A DNA stretch of 34,706 bases from Ettlia oleoabundans (taxonomy: Eukaryota > Chlorophyta > Chlorophyceae > Chlamydomonadales), in contig JAAMXP010001359.1 of NCBI GenBank assembly GCA_019693395.1, positions 1-34,706 of the forward strand, written 5' to 3'. Shown one piece after another: positions 1 through 10,344 of this stretch. The notes under the pieces were generated by a model. It saw only the letters and a list, made by a program, of their open reading frames with translations. It was not told the origin of the DNA and ran no database searches. A program made the position numbers and the translations under genes. Each line of letters opens with the position of its first letter. The stretch's first letter is position 1.

Positions 1-163
1 GGGGGGAGGGTGGGGTGGGGGCTCGGCAGCAAAGGGGGCGCATTTTGGCTGACGGTGACCGTAAGCCACCCCGCAAGAGCTGCGACTGAAAGTTGCACAA
101 CCAGTGTAGGCACAAACACATGGCTCAACCGGCACCTGCTGTTGCTACGCTTGTCACGTGCAG

Positions 164-2273
164 GATGTGCTGCTGAGCCCGGAGGAGGCGGGGCAGCAGG
201 CTGCCGCTGCCGTGAAAGGTGCCACCACTGCCGCCCTCACTGCCGCCGCCGCAGCTCGGGAGCAGCAGGCCGCAGCCGCCGCCAGAGACAGGCAGTTTCC
301 CTCCCTGGTTGCCGCCACACCACCTTCAGTGGCATACCGTGCTGCGGCTCTTGCCACTGCTCCGCCATCAGTCGTGCCTGCAAGGGTGCCTGGGCCCGTG
401 CCTGCTGGCTCCCCAGGTTCAGCCACTGCTGCGGCAGCCGCAGCGGCTGGCTTTGAGGCTGCCTTCAGCGATGATGAAGCTGCAGGAGAGGAGCATGGTA
501 CTGCCACTGGGGCAGGCCAAACTGGGGCCCAGACTGGATCTGAAGCTGGACAAGGCCCCACACTGCAACAGCCAGGCCAGCCAAGAACAGCCGCCCTGCC
601 CATCTCTCCAGCTGCCGCCACCGCCACGGCAGGGGCCGGTAGCGGGGGCGCCTCCCCCTCAGCAGCTACTCCAGTAGCAGGCAGCGCAGGTGCCGTGCCG
701 GAGCTATCCAGCAGCGTAAAGTCGGCAGGGGGCTTGCTGGGAAGCTCCCCGGCTGAGACAGGTGGCGGGGGCAGCGGATCGGACTTTTATTTCTACCAAG
801 CTGCAGGCAAGCAAGCAGCCTTTGTCAGAGGCCGCTGCAATAAGGCTGCTGTCTCCCTTGTGGTTTTTGTGGCACTCTAATGTGTCGGGCGCATATGTTA
901 AAAGTGACCACCAAGCCCAAAACGCCACATGCCCTGTAATGTGTCTAGTGGCAGCGGCTTTGGTTTTGCTGCAGCACTCTCTCTGAAAATGCTGTGTTGG
1001 GTTAGGAGTGTGCTCGCTCCTTGGGTCAATCAATTTATTCGCAATCCAATAACCGCCCTCTTTTGCCCCGCAGACGGTCAGTGGCTCTTCCTCTGCCCCC
1101 TCAACCTCCGCATGCTGCTGGCCAGATACGGCTCCTACGCCGCTTGCCCAATCACCATCTCCGCAAAGGTCAGGGCAGCAGCATGAACTGAGAGCAGTGC
1201 TGCCACAGTACCCTTAGCCCCCTTCTAGAATACCGAAAAATTTCCTGTGCAGCCATGATTCCTCCACTTCCAGCGCCTTGTTTCACGCTGCTCTCTAGTT
1301 TCCCAACCCTGCCTCTGCCCATCTGGCCCCTCTGCCCTCCTATCAGGTGTTGGAGGTGGGGGATGTGGCTCAGGATGAGGCCAGCCGGCGGCGCATGCGG
1401 GTGCTGGCACACCTGCCCCTCACAGCCACCTTCAAGCTGTGTGAGGTGGACCTCAGCGGTGAGCCACCTTCCTGGCAACTTCCATCTACACATGACAACA
1501 CCCCTGACTTTTGTCGGGTCTGTCTCTGTTCCACCGTCAATCGTGCCTGTCACCCTGCGCCCCACGCTGGCACCGCCCGTGCTCCTTTGCCTTTAGCACT
1601 TACTTTCCCCGGTGCCGTTCCTTGTCCTGCAGGTCTGCTGCCACCTGAGGTGCTGGCCCCTTTTGCCGATGAGCTGGCGCAGCGTGAAAAGAAGCGCGCG
1701 CAGCGTGCAAAGCAGGAGGCGAGGCGGCTGAGGCAGGAGCGCGCAGCGGCGGCCGCGGCGGCGGCGGCAGCCGCCAAGACAATCTTGTCGGCTGCTGAGC
1801 TGCGTGCCATGCCGCTTCCCTCTGCCAGCCTGCTGCCCAGCGGCATGGACCCCCATGCCTTGGAGGATGCTGCTGTTGCAGTGGCAGTGCCGCCTGTGGT
1901 CGGCGAAGAGCATGCCGGAGAAGAGCCCGGCAGCGAGGCTCAGCCGGCGCCTTCACAGCCAAGCGTCAGCTTTGCAGCGATTGCGCGGGATGGCTTTGCC
2001 GCCACTGGTCCCTCCCTGTCAATCCAAGAAGCGCCTGCCAGGGTAGCAGGGCCGCCAGCCCCCGCCTCTGGTACTCCCAAAGGAGCCTGGGGGCCAAAGC
2101 CTGCTGTGCCGGCAGCCACACCCGCCTGGGGCCCAGCGGGCAAAGCGGTGGCCGCTGCGCACGAGGAGGCACCGGCCCTGCAGCAGCTGGGGGGCCTGCA
2201 GATCGGCAGCAGTGGCGGCAAGGGAGGCAAGAAGAAGGTCCTACTGTTTGGAGGCTCCCAGCGCAAGTACTAG
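164..2273 (+). CDS. RNF10: RNF10-like RING-type E3 ubiquitin ligase, C-terminal part (5' end outside window)
   Basis: Four exons are visible: 164-806, 1074-1168, 1347-1458 and 1633-2273 (stop TAG); phases agree at every junction and give 496 residues. Bases 1-163 look like the end of an intron (acceptor CAG at 161-163). The RING finger itself must lie upstream, so the name rests on the RNF10-specific C-terminal block: a DFYFYQAADGQWLFL stretch, PLNLRMLLARYGSY, then LAHLPLTATFKLCEVDL, followed by LPPEVLAPFADELAQREKKR and a Lys/Arg-rich helix. This order matches animal and plant RNF10. The tail ends in KKKVLLFGGSQRKY, like the KKK-LLF end of the family. The first exon and the region after the basic helix are Ala/Pro/Gly rich, probably disordered, with a poly-Ala run near 1744-1772. 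The first visible intron (807-1073) uses a GC donor. RNF10 proteins are ubiquitin ligases acting on ribosomal proteins in animals; the algal role is inferred only. Confidence 0.85.
807..1073 (+). other. GC-AG intron in the RNF10-like gene
   Basis: The exon ends CTGCAG and the intron begins GCAAGC. The acceptor is CCCCGCAG at 1066-1073. Only this GC donor joins the FYQAA and GQWLFL halves of a conserved RNF10 block in frame, making a split GAC (Asp) codon. No GT donor nearby restores the block. Confidence 0.8.
1744..1772 (+). repeat. GCG/GCC trinucleotide tract encoding poly-Ala
   Basis: A run of Ala codons (gcagcggcggccgcggcggc...) encodes about eleven alanines after the basic helix of the RNF10-like protein. 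It is low-complexity coding sequence, prone to slippage. The same bases give spurious poly-Ala frames on the minus strand. Confidence 0.8.
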
Positions 2274-3127
2274 CCGCTCCTCAAAATAGTTGTTGTTGTT
2301 CTGCTCGATTGTTTGCTCCCCTGACCTACCCCTTTTGCATGCCTGTATGTCCCTGCTTGCATTTCCAATCCCTCCATTGCTGTTTCATCTCAATTTTGTT
2401 TGCGATTGTTTGCATGCACACCCCTGACCACTGTACTCTCTTAAACAATCACACTGTGAATGCATGATGGCCACATCAGTCAGATTATGATCACAACACG
2501 CACAGGTGCATGCACGTCAGCTGGCAAGCTTTTGTACTGCAACATGGCGATTGCCCGGTGGTCACCTTGGGGAGCTTTTCAATCCTAGCTTTTTGCTTGA
2601 AAGAGACACAAGGATGGTGCTGCCTACTACCCTGGCTGCATGGCATGGCTGGGACAGGAGCTGAAGCCCAGCAAAGCCGGCTGGACCTGCCGCCAGAGAT
2701 TGTTGTTAAATCACTTTCCACTTCAGTCCAATCATGACAGATCAATACCATAGATAGAAACGCACAAACCAGGTAGATTGCAAGGAGTAAACATGGCAGG
2801 GTCACTGCTAGGAGGTTTGAATGAGGATGACAGACAGCTTGCAGGTATAGCAGAGTGGCTGCAAACAGGGCGGCAACGTAGAACACGTCAGAGCTGCTGC
2901 CCTGCGGATAGCAGTTGCCAGTGGTACCGGTTGGTGGGTGAGGAGAAAGAACTCAGATGAGGCGGGATACACGGTGCACCCCGGCAGTTGAAATTGAGAG
3001 TGGCTAGGATTCTCTTGTCTTGTGATTCAGTGGTGAATTGCGAGGAAAATAACTGAAAATAACTTAGTTTATCAAGGGCAGATCTGCCCCCAGCTAGCAA
3101 GTGACCACCGGGCTACGGCTAGCAAGC
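2274..3127. other. Convergent intergenic region (3' UTRs of RNF10-like and GPCPD1-like genes)
   Basis: 854 bp lie between two stop codons that face each other. It is more AT-rich than the flanking exons, as expected of 3' UTRs. Open frames here are short and show no recognisable domain. I did not find a TGTAA motif on either strand, so poly(A) sites cannot be placed. Confidence 0.6.
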
Positions 3128-6100
3128 CTACTTTAAGGTCCCATACTCATAGACAGGGGGCAGCTGGCCATCACTGCCGCCAACTTTGGCTGGGCTGCCT
3201 CCCGCCATGGCTGCCCTGATTGAGGGCGGCGGCGAGCCCACAGAGATGATGCCGTTGGCGGCAGGGGAGCCAATGGGAGAGATGGCCAGCATGTTCAGGT
3301 TGCCACTCAAGCGCTCAAAGTCCACCTGCAGAGCCATGCTGCCGCCGCTGCTGACCAGCCGCGTCAAGTCCTGCAGCCGCAAATATCGGGGGCAAAGGGA
3401 GGAACAAGCAGGGTGGTAACAAGCAGTGGTGGGCATGGTGGCTTGCAGCGGGGAGCGAAGGCATTTGCAGATGAACTCTGTTTTAGGGGCAGCAAACTTC
3501 CCCATAATTAATCACAGCCCAGCAATAAGCCGCTGAGACATTCAATGCCACCATTTTTCAACCCGTGATATAACCCCAGCACTCGCCTGTGTGGAGGCGG
3601 GTGAGCGCATGTTCTTCTGGAAGATGGCGTGGGTGTGGGCTGCACGCTTGTCTGTGCGGCGGGCCATGCGTTCAACGTCATCGAAGATGATGGCGTCTGC
3701 AGAAAGGGGTGGGGTTAGTTTTTTGGGAGGTGGGTGGGTGGGTGGGGGTGGTGGGGCCGGGGAGCAGATGGGTGTGCAACAGAGGGCAGCAGCCATGCAA
3801 AACAAATCCAAAGGGAAAGCCCAGGGGACGGCGCCTCCGGGCAGGAAAGCACTGCCGTCCATGAATCCGCCGCGCCCCCCCCCCACCACCACACACACAC
3901 ACAAAGGCTTCACAGTGACCTCTGGGCAGAGTTGCACTGCTGTTGACTCACCAATGCCCGCCTCCTTCTGCGCCATGTAGGAGGCGTAGTCATTGTTAGC
4001 ATCACCCCTGTAATGGGATACGGAAATGGGTGCATGAAGTTAAAAGAGACACAGCCAAGTGCAGCAGCCTGACAGGGTTGCAATGGCGTGCTTGGTCAAA
4101 GGGTGGAAAGGCAGCGCTATCAATCCAATGCTTGGCTCCAATGTGTTTGGCGGATACTCACACACCATCCTGATGATGCCTCAGAACCAAAAGCAAATAA
4201 CAGTGAGGGTTATTAGCTTACCAGGTGTACAGGAAGAGGCCGTGCTTGTGGAACTCAGCCACTGTCTCGTGCAGCCGCCCCAGCACGCTCGTCACCTCGG
4301 CCACCACGCCCTGCAAGCAGGTGTGCACAAGGTGGGCAGGCAACGCAGCAGGTAAGGAAGTGGGGAGTTGGCAGGCACACTGGTAAGCGCAATGCGGCCA
4401 CACACCAAATGGCGAGCCACCAACCAGGCGCCGCTGCAGTTCACCAGATGGACGAAAAGCACATCTGCAAAATCTAACGCAAGCAATCAGCCCCTGTACC
4501 AAGGTTCCCCGCGCAGCAACACACCACCAGCACCGACCCACCCTCAGTCCGCCGGACTGCCGTCAATCCGTCAGCCCACCCCACCTGCAGCTGCGATGCC
4601 AGCGCAAACTGCAGCGCCGCCTCCAGTGAGTTCATGCGCGGGTCGTGGAAGATCTTGGTGCCGCCGCATGTGAGGAACAGCACAGGGAAGCGAGGCTGCT
4701 TCAGGGAGAGCAGCGTGGCACAGTCGGGATCGAAGGTGGAGAAGATGACTTGGCGGCCTGCCCCCTCCTCCAGCACAACCTGCAGGCACACACGCAAACA
4801 AAGGGTTGAGGGGAGGAGGCTTGAGAAAGCAGGAGAACAGGTGGCCGCAAGGCGGAGCACGGAGGCAATGTTGACCCTGGTTGTGCTGGAAGACGAAGAC
4901 ACCACAAATGTATGGTGTACAGGATTGCATCATGTCCTCGGGCACACAAAACACACTTGGTGCATTGGCGCCATACTACTCCGCCAATGGCATGTGCACT
5001 GGCATAGAAGAGAGTAGAAGTTATCCCGGGTTACATGGCTGCTACATGCCCCCCACCCACCCACACCACCCCCCCACCACAACTGCTGCACAGCAACCCA
5101 CCTTCAGAATTGCATCCACAAAATGGTTTCGGCTCCACCAGTGCTGCGGCACAGAAAACCATTCAAACATTCACCTACCAAACTTGGCTGAGCAAGTGGC
5201 GGTGTAGCCAATAGCTGGTGGAAGCAACAGGCCAGCCGGTGCTAGCCCCAACTGTTTCGTGTACTACTTCGCAAAGTTATTGGGCTGATTTTCACATGCA
5301 CCCCGCTTACCGCCCTCATTGCCGCCACCTCCAGGGTAGTGGGGTACCTGCAGCCAGCAGCATGGCAGAAATCCGTCGTCACCAACCGCCAGCTGCCCCT
5401 TCTTTTATTGTATCCCAAGCTAAGCATGACATCAGTTGCGCTGCCACAGCAGCACTGGAAGTGGAATCCGGCAACCGCAGCAGTAGGGGTGGTTCAAAAT
5501 CTTCAAAGGAGAAGCAGTATTTCAGCCACCCACTTAAGCTCGATGTTGAAACCCAGCCACTTGGGTGTGCGGCGGAAGGCTTCTCGCAGTGATGCAATGC
5601 GATCAGTCAAGAACCACCGAGCAGCGGACACTGCCGGCGCGGGTGCGCCACTGTCCAGGACGATGCTGCTGCCGTTGGACGCAGTACTGTCACCGTTGTC
5701 GCTGGCACTGCCACGTGGGGGAGACGCCGTCGACGCGGAGGGGCCTGCAAACTGCGGCTTGAAAATGCTGCAGGAACAGCAGGAGGGCAGGAAGAGGAAG
5801 CTGGCTGAGGGCATGTCCTCTAAAGTCCCATCCCCATCATATACTTCACACACCACAGCCTACCACACCACAATACACTGCGCTGCACTACACCTCCCAC
5901 CACAAGCACAGCCCTCACACCCACCCACCTCCTGAACATGTCCTCCGCGCTGCTCATGTTGCGCTGCAGTGTGGTGCGCCGGCGCGCCTTCTCCTCATCC
6001 AGCGCGTCTTTGTTGGTGGCATCTTCACTGCAAGCAGCCATACCAGGCATGGCATGAGACAAGTGTTGCACGATCAGCTGACTTTCTTGTGGGACGCAGT

Positions 6101-9100
6101 TGCGAAAAAGGCAACACAAGCAACTCAGCAGTTGGTGTGGGACTTTTAGAGAAGCCAAGTTGCACTCGAATGCACGCTTCAACCGCAAGGATTGGACAGG
6201 CTGCTCACTTGGGGGACACCATCCACTGTGTGAAGTCCTTGCTGCGCAGCTGATCGTAGGTGAGGGTGGGGATGGGCAGCCGCACAATCTCTGTGCCCAG
6301 CCGCAGCGGCACAAGAAAGTCGTGGAACACCACACATTCACCTGTGGAAAGAAAGGTGGGAAGGAACAACAACAAGTAACTGGGGAGGAAACACCACAAC
6401 AAGGTGGGAATGGTTATGATTAAGGCGCGCGTGATTGCAGATTTACATTCAACCACACGCAGCCCCCCCTGCTCCGCTTTCAGTCAAGGCATGAAAGCAT
6501 CAGCATGTCTGGGTCCGCTACTCCCAGGCAGGCAACCGAGCTGAAAAGGGCAGCAAGCACAGCAACTCGCCATCTGCCGTGACGTGGACCTGCAAGGGTG
6601 GGGATGCAGCGCTACCACTTAGTGAACGCAGCAGAAGGGAGAGCTCAGCGGAGTTGCAGCAGCAGAAATGCAAGGGCTGGTCAAAATGGCGCAGCAAACA
6701 GGAACTCATTCGTGCACCCCTCTAACTGGCAGTCAAAGTGGCATGCTGTGTGCAACGGTACAGAGTCTTGCGACCGCAGCTTGCATCGTAGCAGCGCTGG
6801 ACTCACATCAAATTCACTGCAAGACACGAGAACAACGGGAGCATGCTCACACGAATCCACTGCCACTGAAGTGACCCAGAAGTGGGTGAACAGGTCAATG
6901 TATTGACATCGTAGCTGCTGCTCATGACCATATATGCAAGGGCATGCTGAAGCAACCCACTGCAGCACAGCATGCAAGATCATGCCTACGCCCCTCCAAC
7001 TCACATGAAGTCGGCTGAGTTGGCAGCAGCCTTGTTGAAGGACAGCAGCGTGTTCTCCCGCACCGTGTGGCCATGCACCTTGCTGGCGCCAGAGCCTCGG
7101 TGCCTGAAGCACAAATGACAACAAGATAGAAAAGCAGGTAAAGCCTTGGGTGCGGTGGATGGGGACCTGACAGTTTGTCGATGGGTCATGCCTCTGGACA
7201 AATTGCGAGCGACAGGAGGCAGGATGGGTTCCGACTACGCGACTACCAATGCACCATCTGCATCCAGTGCATAAGCTCAAAGACACAAGGCGAGTTCCCT
7301 GCACCCAAACCATCCATCCATCCATCCACCCACCCGATGTCCAGCGTGTTGCGTCCGGGCACCCATCTGCTGCGCTGCAGGTTGCCCAGGTTGTTGGCGG
7401 GGTGTGGCAGGGCTGCCACCACAAGGAAAGAGGCACGGAAGGTGCCAGCATGGCGCAGGTCGGGAGTCATGAGGGTCGCACTAATGTTGCCCTCCAGAGC
7501 CTGCACAGGCACAGCCAACCAGGTGGGCAAAGGGCAAGCAGGTTTAGGTTGGCAGGCTCAAAGATCGCAGCAATAACTGCAATGCGACCTGGTTTATGCA
7601 ACAACGCCCCAACTTGCCCTGCCCCGCAATGCCTTTCCCATCGCGCTGCAATGTCCTGCCCTGTCCTGTCCTGTGCTGTCCTGCCCCTATTTGCATGACC
7701 GCTCACACCTGCAACGTCTCAGGCGATATGAAGCAGCGGGCCAGCAGCGCGCCGTTCCGCCGCGAGTTGACATCCACCCTGAAGGCCAGAGCTTCAATTG
7801 ACTGGCTGTTGAGCAGGTAGGTGCAGCTGCTGGTGTCCCCAACAGTGGCACCGGGCTGGTCTGAGCAACACACGCCTCCTGGCAGTGCTGCAGGGGGAAC
7901 ACAGAGGACACAATGGCACATCAGGTGACAGATGCCAGGTACTTGGACAAAGGTGGGTATACGCAGTCCCCAGATGGGTTGTGTGTGCAGCAGGCGGCCA
8001 CAGGGGGGGCAATGGAAAAGGCCAGCTTCATTAGCCAACCCTGAAGCCCCGAACAGGTCCGCCACAAAACGCGCCGCAAGCAGGGCGGCATCCCTGTGCA
8101 GCGCACCTCCAATGGGTGCCAGCATCTTGCCCTCAGGCACAGCAGGGTCGTTTGGCTTGGCCTCCCACAGCGTTACGTCCACCTCCTCTGCAAGCAAAAC
8201 CACAAAGCGTGGTGATGTGAACTCAAAAGAAGGGCAGGATGGAGGGTGATGTGTTTAGTGGCTTCTTGCAGGGAGGTCGTTCAAGGGTTGCAAGGAGAAC
8301 ACGAGCGCTGGAGTAACCAGCTGCAGAGCAATGCATTGCAGCAGCACCATGCTGGGCATCCGTTTCGTGAGTACAGGCAGACTCATGTGCTCATAGGTAC
8401 AGGATGCCCGGCGGAGGGCGTGGGCCTGCACTGGGAACCACCGACACCAACGAACAACCACACAAATTGCACCCCATCCGTCCCGGCCGCCCCCCGCCCC
8501 CCCCTCCCACACACACACACACAAACACACACCACCACCAGTATTCCCATCCTACCCGAAAGACACGCGGCAGAGGGCAGTTCAGACGTTCACAAAGTTG
8601 AGCAATTTTCAGCACTAGCAACAGGCAAACTGACGGCATCGTCGGCAGGAAGTGAGAAGCAAGCATGGCTGCTGACCTGGCGCATGCCCCAAGTGAGGCT
8701 CCAGTGTGACCAGCGCCTCGGTGCTACCCGGGGGCTGGCCCACGCGAAGCTGATAGGCACCCACCCCATCGGCAGTCACCCACCTGCAGTCATGTAGAAA
8801 TGCCGTGCGTTGAAACAAATATTCTTGCAGCCAGAGGATGCAACCCGCAACAGGGCTGACTGCACCGTGTCAACAACCCGCTTGGTCACCAGGGAAGCCC
8901 CTCGTGCCCGATACGAACAGTAGCATTAGCCAACCAACCTCCTACCCTGTGTCGCTGCTGTCTGGAGTGGGCTCAAACTCGCATTTTATCAGCCTGCCAA
9001 GAGGGAGGGACGCGGGCCAGCATAAGTAACATGAAGGGGTAGGGTTGGGCAAAGGTATGCGCATCTGTTGTGAAGGTCCAACAAGGCCACACTGGATATC

Positions 9101-9839
9101 AGCTTTCCCCCCAGCCATTACTTGCATGAACCGGCAACCCTGCCGCTGCTGTTGACCCCTGTTCGCACCCGTTGTTTGGTATGAAGTGATGGATGCGGCT
9201 CTGTGAGTCCCATATAAGGGGCCGTGTGTTGGGTGAGGAGCGGTGTCCATTTGCCACAAATTTGAAGCGCAGCGGCATCTTGCTGGCAGGGATGCTGAGC
9301 ACCTTGCTGCGCCATGTGGTGCCCTCCACATTGCCTGCAAACGCGCGATCACGTGGCAGTACATGCTTTGTGTTGCAGGTATCTAGATATGCAAGGGGAA
9401 AGCAAACATGTGCAAATGCACATATGCAACCTAAAACACTGCAATGGCGCCCAACAATCGAGTCACCGGAGCAGGGGGCAAGCACAGGTCCCTCCCACCC
9501 ACCTGTGTTTTCTGTGTACGTCAATTCTGCTGCAGTGGAGAGCTGCCAACCCTGGAAGTTGCCAACAACCGACAGGCGGGTGACCTCTGAGGCAGTGCGG
9601 ACCTCGAGGCGAAACTGCAGGCGCTCATCAGCCACCTCCGCCATGCTGTGGTGCTGCTTCACGCTATGTCGTCTAGTGGGTGCTGAATATTGGTCGACTA
9701 ATGCATCGTCCAGACACAGGCTGCACTTCAGCCTGCACGCAGCTTCAGGAAGCACCAAACCGACGTCGGTCAAGGCACTGCCGGCCTGCATCCGCCAGTT
9801 CTGAGGCGGTGCTCCCGGAACAAGGGGCGGCCCCTGCAA
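3128..9839 (-). CDS. GPCPD1: GPCPD1-like glycerophosphodiester phosphodiesterase with N-terminal CBM20-like domain
   Basis: Nineteen phase-consistent exons (minus order): 9839-9503, 9334-9169, 8993-8946, 8783-8677, 8187-7709, 7500-7334, 7103-7005, 6816-6807, 6589-6571, 6341-6209, 6027-5929, 5767-5534, 5347-5311, 5143-5102, 4779-4585, 4310-4222, 4007-3952, 3696-3587, 3370-3128. The product is 889 aa, or 824 aa from the in-frame ATG at 9644, which starts just before the first domain; which start is used is open. Residues about 73-165 resemble a divergent CBM20 (VVGNFQGWQL, FKFVANG). The GDPD domain has HRGSG (about 436), RENTLLSF, EFD (469-471), VVFHD (481-485), GFNIELK (to 633), VIFSTFDPD and YTWGDANND, in the order of animal GPCPD1. 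That enzyme hydrolyses glycerophosphocholine to glycerol-3-phosphate and choline in the cytosol. No membrane segment is seen. Two introns are GC-AG. The 479-nt exon reads through but may hide an in-frame intron near 7890-7965. Confidence 0.88.
3371..3586 (-). other. GC-AG intron, last intron of the GPCPD1-like gene
   Basis: Donor CACAG|GCGAGT and acceptor CGGCTGCAG on the minus strand. Phase 0 joins SPASTQ with DLTRLVSSGG. The conserved GDPD domain is already complete upstream, so this call rests on splice consensus and frame. Confidence 0.65.
3729..3754. repeat. GGGT-rich simple repeat in an intron
   Basis: Repeated GGGTG units inside the intron between exons 3952-4007 and 3587-3696 of the GPCPD1-like gene. 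It is G-rich on the plus strand, C-rich in the transcript. No further function is visible. Confidence 0.7.
3876..3903. repeat. Poly-C followed by (AC)n microsatellite
   Basis: A C run followed by CCACCACCACACACACACACAC within the same intron of the GPCPD1-like gene. Confidence 0.75.
6342..6570 (-). other. GC-AG intron in the GPCPD1-like gene
   Basis: Donor GATG|GCGAGT and acceptor TTCCACAG on the minus strand. It is needed to join TADG with ECVVFHD in frame, which contains the second conserved His of the GDPD fold. Confidence 0.75.
6571..6589 (-). other. 19-nt microexon followed by a GC donor
   Basis: The minus-strand exon GTCCACGTCACGGCAGATG lies between a CCCTTGCAG acceptor and a GCGAGT donor (6570-6565). 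It encodes VHVTAD plus the first base of Gly. Joined to its neighbours it gives EFD-VHVTADG-ECVVFHD, the expected GDPD core. No GT donor nearby gives this frame. Confidence 0.75.
6807..6816 (-). other. 10-nt microexon encoding the EFD metal-site motif of the GDPD enzyme
   Basis: On the minus strand the exon TGAATTTGAT is flanked by a TCTTGCAG acceptor and a perfect GTGAGT donor. It completes an Ile codon and adds Glu-Phe-Asp. Skipping it would remove conserved acidic residues of the GDPD active site and shift the frame, since 10 is not a multiple of 3. Confidence 0.8.
7311..7335. repeat. (CATC)n / CACC simple repeat at a splice donor
   Basis: CATCCATCCATCCATCCACCCACCC abuts the donor of the exon ending LDIG. 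The terminal CCCAC forms the GTGGG of the donor on the minus strand, so repeat-length change could affect splicing. Confidence 0.7.
7653..7684. repeat. CCTGT-type pentanucleotide repeat
   Basis: Imperfect copies of TGTCC(T) units (tgtcctgccctgtcctgtcctgtgctgtcc) in an intron of the GPCPD1-like gene. On the transcript strand it is purine-rich. Confidence 0.6.
8488..8540. repeat. C-rich tract plus (AC)n microsatellite
   Basis: Poly-C interrupted by G and T, followed by (AC)n and CACCACCACC, in the intron between exons 8677-8783 and 7709-8187. It resembles the C/AC tract at 3876-3903. Confidence 0.75.
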
Positions 9840-10344
9840 CCCGGCTAGATGCTCCGTCCAATCACTTCACAGGAGGCGTTGAAGCGCTGCAGGCAAGTGT
9901 TCTTGATTGCCTCACACGGCGCAGCCCTGACGCGTCTTGGCGATCTGCAGCCGGCCATAACAGCTGCTGAGCCACTCACAAGGTCTTCCGTACTACAAAG
10001 TCGCTCTCCGCTATGGAGAGGCCCGGCAACCCAAGGTCTTCTACTGTCCTGCCAAACCACCTGGTTGCCCAACCACTCCTCCAATCCCTAGAACGATATA
10101 GTTTATCGAAAGGCAATAATCGAACGGGCTTGCGCCACATGCTGTCCTGCCTTGCAAGGCCTTTCACGCCATGGTGCCGCCGATGCACCGCTACAGTTGG
10201 CGCATCCTGGTACAGTACTAGTATTGAGATGAGTGCTATACCAGTCCTGCCTCAGAAAATGAAGCTTACAGTAAAGAAGACATTATAATATGGGAGCATT
10301 GGATCTGGCAGCAGGTCGGTTGAACAGCGGGGCATGGCACAGCG
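9840..10344. other. Intergenic: GPCPD1-like 5' flank and nucleostemin 3' UTR
   Basis: 505 bp between two minus-strand genes. Short open frames on both strands match nothing I recognise. It must hold the 3' UTR of the nucleostemin gene (right side) and the promoter and 5' UTR of the GPCPD1-like gene (left side). No clear TATA box was identified. Confidence 0.55.
10266..10270 (-). terminator. Candidate poly(A) signal TGTAA for the nucleostemin gene
   Basis: The minus strand reads TGTAA about 75 nt after the stop codon at 10345. TGTAA is the usual poly(A) signal of chlorophyte nuclear genes. A 5-mer is weak alone; its position supports it. Confidence 0.5.

Noticed and set aside
10..1033. Several overlapping open frames on both strands with Ala, Pro or Cys bias at the left end
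   Set aside because: They are shadows of the GC-rich, Ala-coding exon of the RNF10-like gene; only the frame at 164-806 joins conserved RNF10 blocks.
3876..8540. The AC/C-rich repeats as a CRISPR-like or mobile element signal
   Set aside because: They are simple microsatellites in introns, without unique spacers, terminal repeats or transposase genes.
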